Source: Podospora pseudoanserina (lineage: Eukaryota > Ascomycota > Sordariomycetes > Sordariales > Podosporaceae). Taken from it: a stretch of DNA of 64,000 nt. Positions within the stretch are counted from its first letter, which is position 1; every line of letters starts with the position of its first letter. The position numbers and the translations under genes were made by a program. The notes under the pieces were generated by a model, which ran no database searches, was not told where the DNA came from, and saw only the letters and a program-made list of their open reading frames with translations. The DNA lies in NCBI RefSeq assembly GCF_035222485.1, contig NC_085920.1, positions 5,146,001-5,210,000 on the forward strand, written 5' to 3'. Of the stretch, positions 1 through 9,900 are shown one piece after another.

Positions 1-630
1 GGCCTGAGGCGTAAATGCGGGGTGCAAGGGAGTGCTGCGAGGAAAAGGCAAAAGTAAACAAAGTGTGTAATTGGATGATACCTTGTTGATAGCACATGAA
101 TGACATGAGCATTATGACACAATTTTCAAACTGGGAGACGGATTGCATGAAGGAGTTTATCAGTGTTTCTCAATGAACAATCCTGTCTTTATGGAGCTTT
201 TGTTTTTACTGATTCCACACGAGAAACGACTGTCCATGGCGTAGTGAAGGGAGTCCCTGTCCACCTTGCGTCACCTTCATCCCAGCACATGACGAATGTG
301 GATCAAGGGAAAGCTAAAATTGTTATAAGGATACTGTTTGTCATTTGCATCATCGGTAAGGGGTGCTAACCAAGGCAGACTAACCTACAAAAACGAGAAG
401 ACTCAGCATTCCAACAAAAGAAAAATACAAATCAGGTGGGTTTACAACAGGGAGCCCAGCAAGAAAACAAGTGCCAGTGCACTGAGACATATCAGAGAAA
501 CCCCAGATTCCATCCACCCGTTTCCTTCATACGCTCATAGATTGTCGTAAAATCCACCCCTTCAAAGTTGTCGGTATTGTCCCAGAGAGAACTTTGTCTG
601 AATGCCGACTGTGAATACCAATGAAGGCAT
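1..630. other. gene-free left edge
   Basis: No open frame here has convincing coding character. The right part is probably the 3' untranslated region and downstream flank of the secreted-protein gene on the minus strand, whose stop is at 631-633. The 11-mer AAATGCGGGGT occurs at about 13-23 and again at two other places in the window. Confidence 0.5.
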
Positions 631-1169
631 CTACAAGTAAGAGTAAGGCAAACAGTAAGGGCTCTTGTTGGCCAAGTTGAACTCGCACCTCTCCCTCTTG
701 CCGCAGGAGCCGCCATACTGTTATCGTAATGTCAACCATGCTCCATCGCTATTATCGTTGTCATGAGCAAACTTACCACCCACTCCCCCAAAACGTTGCA
801 CACCTTCCACCCGCTCCCCTTGCTCTCGGACCACTCGCAGGCGTAGCTGCCAGGCTTGCACTTGAACCCCTGGGGGAGAGGGGCGGGCTTGTTGCTGTTG
901 CCCTTGCCCCAGCCCTTGCCCTTGCCCTTGCCGAAGGGGAGGATCTCGATGGTGGGGTCGATGATGGAGATCTCGACAATGTCCTGGCCCTTGCCGCCCT
1001 TGCCCTTGCCGACGACGAGGGGGGAGACCTCCTCGAGGGTCCAGTCGAGGTCCTCCCAGTCGGGCCAGTCGGGCCAGTCAGCCTGGGCGGCGGCCATCTC
1101 GGCGACGGCGACGGAGAGGGTGGCGGCGAGGGCGGCGGCGAGGGCGGCGGCGAGGGAGGTGACCTTCAT
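631..1169 (-). CDS. small secreted cysteine-rich protein, 2 exons
   Basis: Complement of join(631..717, 777..1169), predicted 159 aa. An Ala-rich hydrophobic signal peptide covers about residues 1-24, followed by a Trp/Asp repeat (DWPDWPDW at 31-38) and Lys/Gly-rich tracts (50-90). The C-terminal domain carries six cysteines at 104, 111, 124, 136, 142 and 153, which fits three disulphides. A 59-nt intron (718-776, GTAAGT donor, CAG acceptor) splits that domain; without splicing the frame ends early and loses three of the six cysteines, which supports the spliced form. The layout of secretion signal, low-complexity spacer and compact C-terminal Cys domain resembles the small secreted proteins common in fungal secretomes. 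I do not recognise a named family and assign no function. A TATA box lies 144-152 bp upstream of the ATG. Confidence 0.8.
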
Positions 1170-1853
1170 ATTGAAGAGAGCTAAAGGATTGGGTTGTTAA
1201 GGGAGTGCGTTTAGGCTGGTTGGCTTTGGGAGGAATGAGCTGATGACCGAGGTGATGATGAGGATGGTGGTGAGGAAAAGAAAATGAGGTGCTCAACGGG
1301 AGAGATGGCGAGTTTTTTATAACTTTCAAGTCCCTATAATTCTCACATGCACAGAACATTATTTTTTATTTTCTTTTCTTTGCTCGTCATAACAAATAAT
1401 AGAGCAATCTGAGGTAGCGGTGTTGGTGCCATGGCAGAGGAGGAATGTCAAGAATGCTCGTTCCTGGCTGGATGTCTCGCTTACCCCTGAATATCTTCAA
1501 CTACCTTGGCTGACCGACCACTACCGACAATTCTGTTGCGTTCCTGACTGAATCACTTTTACATCATTCAGATCTAATCGTCAGGTAGAGGTCCTCGTGC
1601 AAGAGGCTGTATCTAGCTGGAAACGTGAAAGACAACAGCTGAACAGGACAAAAGGCCCGATTTACCCAGATTTTTCACCATTGAGTTCTCAAGTGATTAA
1701 GTCATGAGTGTATTTCCAAAACATGGGGGGCATCATGTCCCGATACGAGCCACTAGCCGAGTTCAAAAGTCTAGATCTCTCTGGGCGGGTTGTGCTCTGA
1801 AACGCCATCCATGCCAGATCGGATCGCCGGGACATCCCATTCTTCCCCGCCCA
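1170..1853. other. intergenic: promoter plus acyl-CoA synthetase 3' flank
   Basis: Upstream region of the secreted-protein gene, with its TATA box, and the region downstream of the acyl-CoA synthetase stop at 1854. No other feature seen. Confidence 0.5.
1313..1321 (-). promoter_or_regulatory. TATA box of secreted-protein gene
   Basis: On the minus strand this reads TATAAAAAA, about 145 bp upstream of the ATG at 1169. That is a typical distance once a 5' untranslated region of about 110 nt is allowed for. A strong TATA box suits a highly or conditionally expressed secreted protein. Assignment is by motif and spacing only. Confidence 0.5.
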
Positions 1854-3962
1854 TCATTGTTGTTGCTTCCTCTCCCCCGCCTCGAGCAACCACCTCTTCG
1901 CCATATCCCTCAACTTGAACTTCTGAATCTTCCCACTCGCTGTCTTGGGGTATTCCCTCACAAACCAAACATGCTTCGGCACCAAATGCGCGCTCAGCCG
2001 ACTCCTCACCCACTCCCTCACCATTTCCGCAGTCAACACCTTCTTGCCCTCCTCCCCAACATCCTTATCACTCTCCATCCCTTCCGTCTCCACCCCGACC
2101 CCCTCATGCGCAATCACAAACGCGCCCACGCTCTCCCCGTGCCTGTCACACGGCACCCCAACCACGCTTACCTCGGCCACGTACTCATGCTGAAACAAAC
2201 AGTTCTCAATCTCCAGCGGATGGATATTCTCCCCTCCCCTGATGATCAGATCCTTGATCCTCCCTGTGATAGCCACATAGCCCTCCTCATCCATACTCGC
2301 CTCATCCCCGCTGTACATCCAGACCCTCTCCTGTCCATCCTCATCCCGTTCCGCCACCCTCACCTCGTTCGTCCTCCCCTCGTCCCCCCAGTACCCCTTC
2401 ATAACCAAATACCCCGCCGCTGCCAACTCCCCCTTCTCCCCAATCGGCAATATCCTCCCCTTATTCTCCGGGTCAACAATCTTGACCGTCGTATGCGGCA
2501 TCGCCCTGCCCACCGTGCTCGTCCTCTTCTCGAACGGATCATCAGGCGTAGTCATGCAGCTCACCGGGCTCGTCTCCGTCATCCCATAGCAAATCACCAG
2601 GTCCTCCAACCCAAAAGTGTCGTAAATCTTGTGCATCAAACTCTGCGGCACCGAACTCCCCGCCGCGATCCCCTTTTTCAGCGACGGGAACGCCTTCTCG
2701 CCCTCCTGTAAGTTCTCGTAGACGGGCCGTAGATAATTCTTTCGATGTTTCGGGTTGGCGAGCTCCTCAAACATGGACACAAACATTGTTGCCACCCCGT
2801 ACAGACCCGTGGCTTTTTCCTTGTGGGCCATGACGATCGTGGCGGCTGGGTCAAATGCCGGGGAGGGGAACATGATTTCTGCTCCCGTGGTCGCGCAGGC
2901 CATGTACCCCAGGATGCAGCCGAAGCAGTGGAACAAGGGAGGGGGACAGATGATTCGATCCGAGGGGTCGAGACCCATGCGCTGGGCGATGAGGTGGCCG
3001 TTGTTGAGGATGTTTTCGTGGGTGAGCATCGCTGCTTTGGGGTGGGAGGTGGTGCCCGAGGTGAATTGGATGTTGATTGTTTCTGACGGGGAAAGGGGAG
3101 AATCGGGGATGATGGGGTCGATGTGTTTCGCGTCGTGGAGCCATATGGTGTCGAAGGGGGTGAGGGATAGGTACTCCGAGATCTTTGGGGGGCTGGGGAA
3201 GTGTGTTTTTGAGTTGTCCACGACGATTACTTTTTCGAGGCTTTTCACTGTTGGGCTTTTGATGGTGCCTGTGGTGAGGTCTGGGACGATGGTCTTGAGT
3301 AAGGGTATGTTACTTCTTCCTTGACCGGGCTTGTATGCGAGGTCTGTCATGGCGTTGATGATGAGGAGTTTGACCTCGAGATGGTTTAGGGCGGCTGTGA
3401 CTTGCTCGGCGTTGAACTGAGGGTTCAGCGGGACGAGAATAGCGCCTAATTTATAGACTGCATAGGTGAGGGCAGCAAACTCCCAGCAGTTTCCCAGGCT
3501 GACAGCAACTCTGTCGCCTTTCTGGACTCCTTGCGCTCGCAACGAATGTGCGAGGATGTTGGAGATGGAGTCAAGTTCTCGGTAGGTGAGGGTGCGCGGG
3601 TTCCAGTGGACTTCATAGCCCAGCAAGGACTTGTTCACGTTGCGAATGGCAGGCACACTGGTCACTGCCCTGTGGTCGGCGTATTTCTCCGCCATGGTAT
3701 TGAAGTGTTCGGGGATGGTCATTCCCAGTAATGGAACCTGATCGTGAGATCTCGGATTAGCAGACGGAACATCTTGGTCAAGGGAAATGCGACTTACATG
3801 ACGATGCCCTTCACTGATGCTCCTTGTCAAACCACTGCTTCTCCGCACACCCAACTTTCCAACGCCTAGCCATCTCGTCTTGATGCGACTGCAAGGCAGG
3901 CTCGCACGCCTTCGCATCAGCACCAGAGCCGTTTGAGTCTCTGGCACCAACTGGAATCTCAT
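1854..3962 (-). CDS. mitochondrial-type acyl-CoA synthetase (ACSF2-like), 2 exons
   Basis: Complement of join(1854..3737, 3798..3962), predicted 682 aa. It is an ANL-superfamily AMP-forming ligase that activates a carboxylic (probably fatty) acid to acyl-CoA. Visible motifs are the P-loop FTSGTTSHPK (280-289), YGMTE (439-443), SGDEA (531-535, usually TGD), hinge GRIKDLIIRGGEN (547-559) and catalytic Lys658 in PKTASGK. The Arg-rich, acid-poor N-terminus (17-50) looks like a mitochondrial presequence, and no C-terminal peroxisomal SKL is present. The 60-nt intron (3738-3797, donor GTAAGT, branch GCTAATC) is a multiple of three without a stop, so unspliced message would still be readable; the GTAAGT donor favours splicing. 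ATG 3962 is chosen as the first ATG that gives the presequence. Substrate length cannot be told from sequence. Confidence 0.88.
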   Translation of the reverse strand: MRFQLVPETQTALVLMRRRASLPCSRIKTRWLGVGKLGVRRSSGLTRSISEGHRHVSRISLDQDVPSANPRSHDQVPLLGMTIPEHFNTMAEKYADHRAVTSVPAIRNVNKSLLGYEVHWNPRTLTYRELDSISNILAHSLRAQGVQKGDRVAVSLGNCWEFAALTYAVYKLGAILVPLNPQFNAEQVTAALNHLEVKLLIINAMTDLAYKPGQGRSNIPLLKTIVPDLTTGTIKSPTVKSLEKVIVVDNSKTHFPSPPKISEYLSLTPFDTIWLHDAKHIDPIIPDSPLSPSETINIQFTSGTTSHPKAAMLTHENILNNGHLIAQRMGLDPSDRIICPPPLFHCFGCILGYMACATTGAEIMFPSPAFDPAATIVMAHKEKATGLYGVATMFVSMFEELANPKHRKNYLRPVYENLQEGEKAFPSLKKGIAAGSSVPQSLMHKIYDTFGLEDLVICYGMTETSPVSCMTTPDDPFEKRTSTVGRAMPHTTVKIVDPENKGRILPIGEKGELAAAGYLVMKGYWGDEGRTNEVRVAERDEDGQERVWMYSGDEASMDEEGYVAITGRIKDLIIRGGENIHPLEIENCLFQHEYVAEVSVVGVPCDRHGESVGAFVIAHEGVGVETEGMESDKDVGEEGKKVLTAEMVREWVRSRLSAHLVPKHVWFVREYPKTASGKIQKFKLRDMAKRWLLEAGERKQQQ

Positions 3963-4634
3963 CGCGCTCTCTCCCACAGAATCCGGCCGAGGCAATAGAA
4001 GAGCCAGAAAGTCAAATATTTGGTAAAATAAAGTATATTTGCTTCGGTGATTCAACCAAGTACTCGAAAGTGTGCTCAAGGAGGTCTGTAACAAAGCAAG
4101 TTGCAAGAATACACCCACCCCCCCTCACGGCCATGGTGTTCTCTTTTGCCTCGGGGTAGGTAGACAGACGAGCTGCCGATCACCAAAGCCTGTCTGGGAA
4201 GGTAACCAAGATTCCCCCTCACTCACCCTGCCCGTTGGACGTCCCCCCTGGAAATGCGGGGTACAGTCGCCTCATCGATCATCCACCCGTGCCACCCCAA
4301 CCAGCCGCTTCCAGTTGTTTGTTGAATGGGATGGAGGGTGTGGGATCCAAGCGATGGTGTATACCCTGACAATCAGTTTGCCTCTGGTTATCTTGATGCG
4401 ACGGGTTTGGAGATACCGTCCAGATGGAAAGCGGCGCTTAAAATGGGGGTTTCTTTCTGTTGGTAATGAGGGAGATAGATAGATAACGAGCTCCACACTG
4501 GGGATTTACACACCCTTTGACTGCTATTCACCAAGGTTCTTTGATAGTCTCTACCTTGTCAATTCTCCCTCCCAGACTCTCACTTTACATTTGCTTTCAA
4601 TATCATTTTCCCAAGTCTTCCTCAGTCTCGCAAC
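3963..4634. promoter_or_regulatory. divergent promoter, acyl-CoA synthetase / GGCT-like gene
   Basis: A 672-bp region between two divergently transcribed start codons. It contains the second copy of AAATGCGGGGT (about 4254-4264). No TATA box could be assigned securely to either gene. Confidence 0.4.
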
Positions 4635-5286
4635 ATGTCCACCACCACATCTAACAACCCCAACCCAAACCCCAACACCCCCGCAGCGCCTAGTGGGCCC
4701 GGCTCCACCAAAATCGCGGGGAAGCTGGAGTTGCTGTCCCGGCAGAATCGCTCCCAACCGCCGCTATCGTCATCATCATCAGCCCGCTCCTCCCCCTTCC
4801 CAACCCACCTCGGCCTCTTCGCCTACGGCACATTAACCATCGATGCGGTGATGCACACCCTGCTAGACCGGGTGCCGCCGTCAACGCTGACTTCAGCGCC
4901 CGGGTGGAGAGCAGCTGGCTTGCCGGATTTACCGTACTTCTTCCCCCTTGTCTTCCCCTGGGTTGAGGGTTGTGTCCTAAAAAAGAGACAGATACCCAGG
5001 GCTTGTCGCCGACCCGACAAGTGTGGCACCAGGGAGGGCCTACAACGACCTCACAAAGCGAGAATGGGCCATTTTGGACTCTTTTGAGAATCCAAAGTAC
5101 GACGTCGCGCGGGTCACTCTTGCCAGTGGCGCTGAAGCGCTGGCCTATATCTGGCCTGCTGATCCCCCTGCACTGACGACCACTTGGACGGTTGACTTCA
5201 TCGATACTGAAGGCATGGAAGACTACCTAGCCATGTGTGTGGAATTAAGGCAGGACTGGGAGAGCCAGAGGTCAAAGACTTCCTGA
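4635..5286 (+). CDS. gamma-glutamylcyclotransferase-fold (AIG2-like) protein, 2 exons
   Basis: join(4635..4933, 4992..5286), predicted 197 aa. The N-terminus (1-55) is Pro/Ser/Asn-rich and disordered. The fold begins with the diagnostic FAYGTL (62-67), and the candidate catalytic Glu132 lies in LDSFENPKY, the usual LDxFExxxY motif. The 58-nt intron (4934-4991) joins LPDLP to YPGLVADP and restores the frame exactly; the donor is GTACTT and the branch point is weak, but the continuity of the protein fold supports the junction. Family members break gamma-glutamyl-amine or gamma-glutamyl dipeptide bonds, releasing 5-oxoproline; the actual substrate is unknown. Its 3' end converges on the mannosyltransferase gene. 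Confidence 0.85.
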
Positions 5287-5711
5287 TCCTGTCAGAGTTA
5301 GATGTTCAACAACGCTATCAACAGCGGTCTATTGCGTCTCCATCGTCTAGATCGCTAGACAGATAAGAGACAGGTTAGCCCAAAAGAGCCCCCTGTTTAA
5401 CCTGGCGGTGTACGTTTTCCTCCCCCCTCCAAAATGGGCCACGGTAGACTGCAAGTCTAACCGTCGGATTCCATGAGTGTTATGTACATCCCTTTTGCGT
5501 ACAGCATGTCGCGTTCGTCCACCCCCGTAGCCTTTTGTACACTCTATCCCCGCCCATCTTCCTTGAAATTTCAAGACCCCAGAACTAAGCTGGGTATGCA
5601 GCGTAGAAACACAAACGCCAGCCCATGCAGTAAAGTAGATTAAAAAGGAATTATGTCTCGTTCCAAGAAAAGTGAAGTTCATAATGATGCTGTGCACGAT
5701 GGATGTAGCCA
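5287..5711. other. convergent 3' intergenic region
   Basis: Lies between the stops of two convergent genes. It is probably both 3' untranslated regions; nothing else is seen. Confidence 0.5.
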
Positions 5712-6908
5712 TCATTGCTCGCCAATGTGACGCTCGCTCTCAGGTTTCCATGTGCCTGTGACATCATTTGTTAACTTCAGCCAAGACTTTGTTGAGGTTG
5801 CTAGAAAACATGACATACCCTCGAAATCGTGCTTCACAAACGCCATAGGATCGTCGTAATCTTTAGCCCCCATCTGTTGTACACCTGGTGAGAAGCTGGT
5901 GATGGGGAGCACGATGACATCTCCCACACGTCTTGCCGTCTCCATGCCAGTAAAATTCTTCCAGTCAATCAGGCCGACCGAATTCTCCATGTCGAAGTAC
6001 CGCTCGTCGTTGAAGTACCCGAAGATAATATCCGTCCAAAGGGCTGGGCCAGTAAATTCAATAACATCCTTGTCGACAACATCTTTGAGCGAACCAGCTC
6101 TCTTCCTCTTCAGGACCTGTTCGGTAATGCGGGACACCACTTCTCTCAGCACAGGGTGACCGGGCTTGCTCTGGATGGTCCACTGGCAAAACTGAATTCT
6201 TCGGCTGTACCAATCCTTCCAATCCGGGCGATCCGGATCCGCCTCGATTCCAATAACCAATCCGATCTGGTCGCGCGGGACTGATTCGGGGACCCACTCG
6301 AGCGCGCTGCGGATTGCATACGTGTCGATGTCGGAATAGATACCTCCTCTGGCGAGCAGGATCAAGTAGCGGAAGAAATCGGCCTTGAGCACAGGAAGAG
6401 GAAGCGCCTCATACGCCTCCAGAACCTCGGGAACTGATCCGTAGAGGAGACGGAGCAGGTGCACAGCAACCTGATCGGTGATGACCTCGTGGATAAACCC
6501 TGGGTGCTGCTCCGTCCATGTCGCCTCCTGCTCGCGAAAGGTAAACTCTCCGTGCGCTGGTGTCCATTTCCACGTTTGCCAAATGTAAGCTGGGAATTTC
6601 GTCTCGACATCGTAGGGAAACTGGTAGGCGAGCTTCTCGTAAAGCGTCATTCTTGACATATCCTTCATCGGCTTCTGCTTCGGCGGGCCGCCCTGACGTC
6701 CGCCATTTTGTACCGCCTGGTCGTCGGCAGCTTTCTGCCCAGAAGACGCCGTTGTTTGCGATTCCTGCCTCGCGGCCTCTGCTCCGGGCTGTACTTTTGG
6801 ATACTCGACAGCTGCCGCCGAGGCAGCCGGTGATGACGATCGTGTTGTGAGGAAGAGGACAGCGATGAAAAACACCGCGGCCACGAGGGCGCGGCGGAAG
6901 GTGAGCAT
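5712..6908 (-). CDS. OCH1-like GT32 alpha-1,6-mannosyltransferase, 2 exons
   Basis: Complement of join(5712..5755, 5819..6908), predicted 377 aa. It is a type II membrane protein: a short basic cytosolic N-terminus, a signal anchor at about residues 8-20, a disordered Ala/Gln-rich stem to about residue 85, then the GT32 domain. The domain shows IWQTWK (109-114), PVLKADFFRYLIL and GGIYSDIDTYAI with the metal- and sugar-nucleotide-binding DID at 193-195. The family adds mannose (initiation-type alpha-1,6) to N-glycans in the Golgi. The 63-nt intron (5756-5818, GTATGT ... CACAG) is in frame and stop-free, so an unspliced message would give a 398-aa form. OCH1 versus a close paralogue cannot be decided here. 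Confidence 0.88.
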   Translation of the reverse strand: MLTFRRALVAAVFFIAVLFLTTRSSSPAASAAAVEYPKVQPGAEAARQESQTTASSGQKAADDQAVQNGGRQGGPPKQKPMKDMSRMTLYEKLAYQFPYDVETKFPAYIWQTWKWTPAHGEFTFREQEATWTEQHPGFIHEVITDQVAVHLLRLLYGSVPEVLEAYEALPLPVLKADFFRYLILLARGGIYSDIDTYAIRSALEWVPESVPRDQIGLVIGIEADPDRPDWKDWYSRRIQFCQWTIQSKPGHPVLREVVSRITEQVLKRKRAGSLKDVVDKDVIEFTGPALWTDIIFGYFNDERYFDMENSVGLIDWKNFTGMETARRVGDVIVLPITSFSPGVQQMGAKDYDDPMAFVKHDFEGMSCFLATSTKSWLKLTNDVTGTWKPESERHIGEQ

Positions 6909-9900
6909 GATGTCGAAACTGTCAAATCTAGCATCGCGTCAAACGAAAAATGTCAGTGTTGTTGTTCTCTCCGCGTGGTGACATCAGTCTTCTTAGTGCA
7001 AACAGTTGTGCCTGCGTGGTGCTAAATAAAAGCTGCATCGGCGCCCGGTACATACCAAGTAGGTTGGAAAAATTAGACCATTGGGAGAGCTAGGGAATGG
7101 GCCAAAAATGAAGGGTCCTCCACAGAAACAACAAGTACACAATGAAGAAAGGGAAAACAGGAAGGGAGCGTAAAAGAGCGTGAAATACGAAGAAAGATGG
7201 CGTGGAGGACTGTCGGTGAATGTTGTGAGTGTGGATTAGAATCCAAAGCCCCCTTTACTTTTTGAATTGAGTGGACAAGCTCGACGGCGTGACAGGGGTT
7301 TCTAGGCGGGGGTGGGAAAGTACGTGGGGCCGTTGATCATACCTCACAGGCTTGGTTTTCCACGTTTGCAACCAAAGGGAGCTTGCCAACCATGGACTTT
7401 TAAGGAATGCAGTTGATGGCGATCGGTGCCAAGAAGATGCTGAGCCCGCGAGTATTGGGAGAGGATCGCTGGGGATCTGTCACTCGATACTAAATCTGGC
7501 CTGTAGGCTGGTTTCAAGATTCCTCATCCGGGCCTCAAGGGCGCACGGCGGCGGTCCACGGGCGGGAGTGCGAAGCAGGGCAGGCAGAGCGGCGACCGTT
7601 GACAGGCGGCCGGGCGCTGGCGGGATATCTGCCCCGAAACCAGTGTGCAGGCTGGACCCTGAAAACCGGCAACGCGAACGGACGACCGAATGAACAAAGC
7701 TGATCCGCCTGGTCTCTGCTTGATGTTCGCACAGAGGAAGTGGGATGAAAAGTTGAACTTGTTCCTTTCCAGGTTGCCTTTCTCAAACCTGGAGCAGGCA
7801 GGGTGATGACGTGTAGGGTTACTCTTGTTCTTTGCTTCAACTTGAGACACAAACTAAACGAGCTTTTTTTGGTATCCCGCGACAGAGACCGCGCCGATGG
7901 CGGGTGGTCAGCAAGGTGGTTTGAATGCTTCGGCCACCATGATCAGAAAACACCCTCTCAAAACCTTTCAGATAGTCGGAGAATCGTGGTCTCTTCTTAC
8001 AACCGGTCCCTAAATTTCATTAAAGAACAACAACTTCGACGAAGCCGGCCCATCCGGCCCCGCCGGTCAGCCCCAGTTATCTCAAGCGAGTGATGACGAA
8101 GTTCAGCAGAGTTGCAGGCCTGCAACATGCACAACTCATGCTGTGACACACGGAGCACTGCCGAATTGGAGGTTTGACCCGGGCACGGCTTCTGCTCAGA
8201 TCCTCCCCGGTTTCTGCAAAACTGTTTGACCATCCTCCTCTTGAAGAGTGGTGCTGTTCAGCACCACTTCCTCTGGCTGTCAAGATTCGGCAGGCAGATT
8301 GAGCCAAGACTCAACGGCGCCGACAATTTGGGTGCCCATTTCGGCAATCTCTTTGATGATCGCACCACGCTTGCGCAATCAAGTGTGGGTGGGTCCTCTG
8401 AACTTGAAACAAGTGACACTCCAAGACCTGCTGGAGATGGCAGCATGCCAAGCACTTGCTAAGCCTCTTCCCGAGAGAACATTATTATGATGTCTTCCAC
8501 AGCTTCAGCAGTGAACGACAGGTTTGCTGTCAGAGACATTCCCATTTCGAAATCCCAAACGGCCGGTCACCATGGAGTTGGACAAGTTCCTCATGTCCAA
8601 CAGTTCCAGGTTTCGGTCCCAAGATAGGGTCAAACTTAGACAAACAGTTGACCTGCCCGGTGTTTGGCCGACACATGACCTTTCCGCACACATTGGAAAC
8701 GGCCGGTATTATTTCCATCGTTTTCCTACATTGTTGTCTTTTTGGCCATAGCCTACACAAGAAGTAACGGAGCACATGGGCAGATGAGTATGTAGAGGGG
8801 CAGGCGTTCTTTATTTATCTTGTAGAACGGCGATCACGGGTGCTTGCCGAGGAGAGCGTGGCATTGCGTGCATGAAAGCAAGATCCAATATCAAATCTTA
8901 GGGTCATGTTTCAAGGAAGCGAGCCACACCGACTCAGAGGCCTTCTTCCTACCGGACCGACTTCTCATCACTGAGTTAACCACGCTGCTTCATGCTCCAA
9001 CAACTACAACTCTAAAGATGTTGCGAGGTCGAGAATTAGCAATCCGAGGGGGGGTTTATACTGTTGGGCATATGGCCCGTGCTGCCACAGACAACAGCAA
9101 CCCTTCAACTTTTGTCGAGGTTGGTCATCATTGATGTCAACGGAAGGTACATACTTGCCACCTCAAGGCACTGTGCTAGAGTACGCTTGCCCGGACAGAG
9201 GCCTACCTAGTGGAAGGCGATTGGATGGTTGATGTTGCTTCCGTCTCTGTCATCCTGTAAGGACTCGGAGCTTCAACGGAAGGCGCGTGGCTAAGGGACA
9301 AGACGTCAAAAGCACTTCTCCAGTTGCCGTCATTGGCCTCGGGCTGCTTGATGACAGTGCTGTGCTGGCAAAGCGACGGCAGAAGGGACCATTGACGAGA
9401 CGCTTTGCAGGCAGCCCGGGTTGTATTGCTCCTTCTTTCTACGCTGTTTTCTCTTCTGCTGCTTGCACTCCGAAGCATGTAAACTCAACTTCCTACTGCG
9501 GAGTTCCTTCCTCGTTGTATGATTCCGCACGCAGGTATGAGGTGAGTCGAAGCTGCCCCTTTTCAGTCCTTGAAAATGAACATTACCTGCCTGATAAGTC
9601 TTCGCTACTGCTTTGACAGTCCTCGGGTTCCTTCCTCGTCACATCCAGCATAGCAATCTGGTGGCAGCAGTTCGCGAAGGAGTGTCACTTGCCAAATGGA
9701 CGCACTTCAGTCAATCCAACTTGGCATGGTTGATGTGTCTCTCTATTTACTTTGCGTGTTTAGAGGTGGTTGGGCAACGAAAGTGCATCTTGTCCCAAGG
9801 CGCATGGAGTTGCCCTCTGCCCCTGAATGCTATCTTCGACTAGCTGTCAAGACAACCCGACAACTGAAACCCGCATCTGGTTGCCTTAAATTTTACATAT

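Noticed and set aside
1704-2711. Open frame of 335 codons on the plus strand
   Set aside because: It is antisense to the acyl-CoA synthetase; its Pro/Leu/His-rich composition is the mirror of a GC-biased coding strand.
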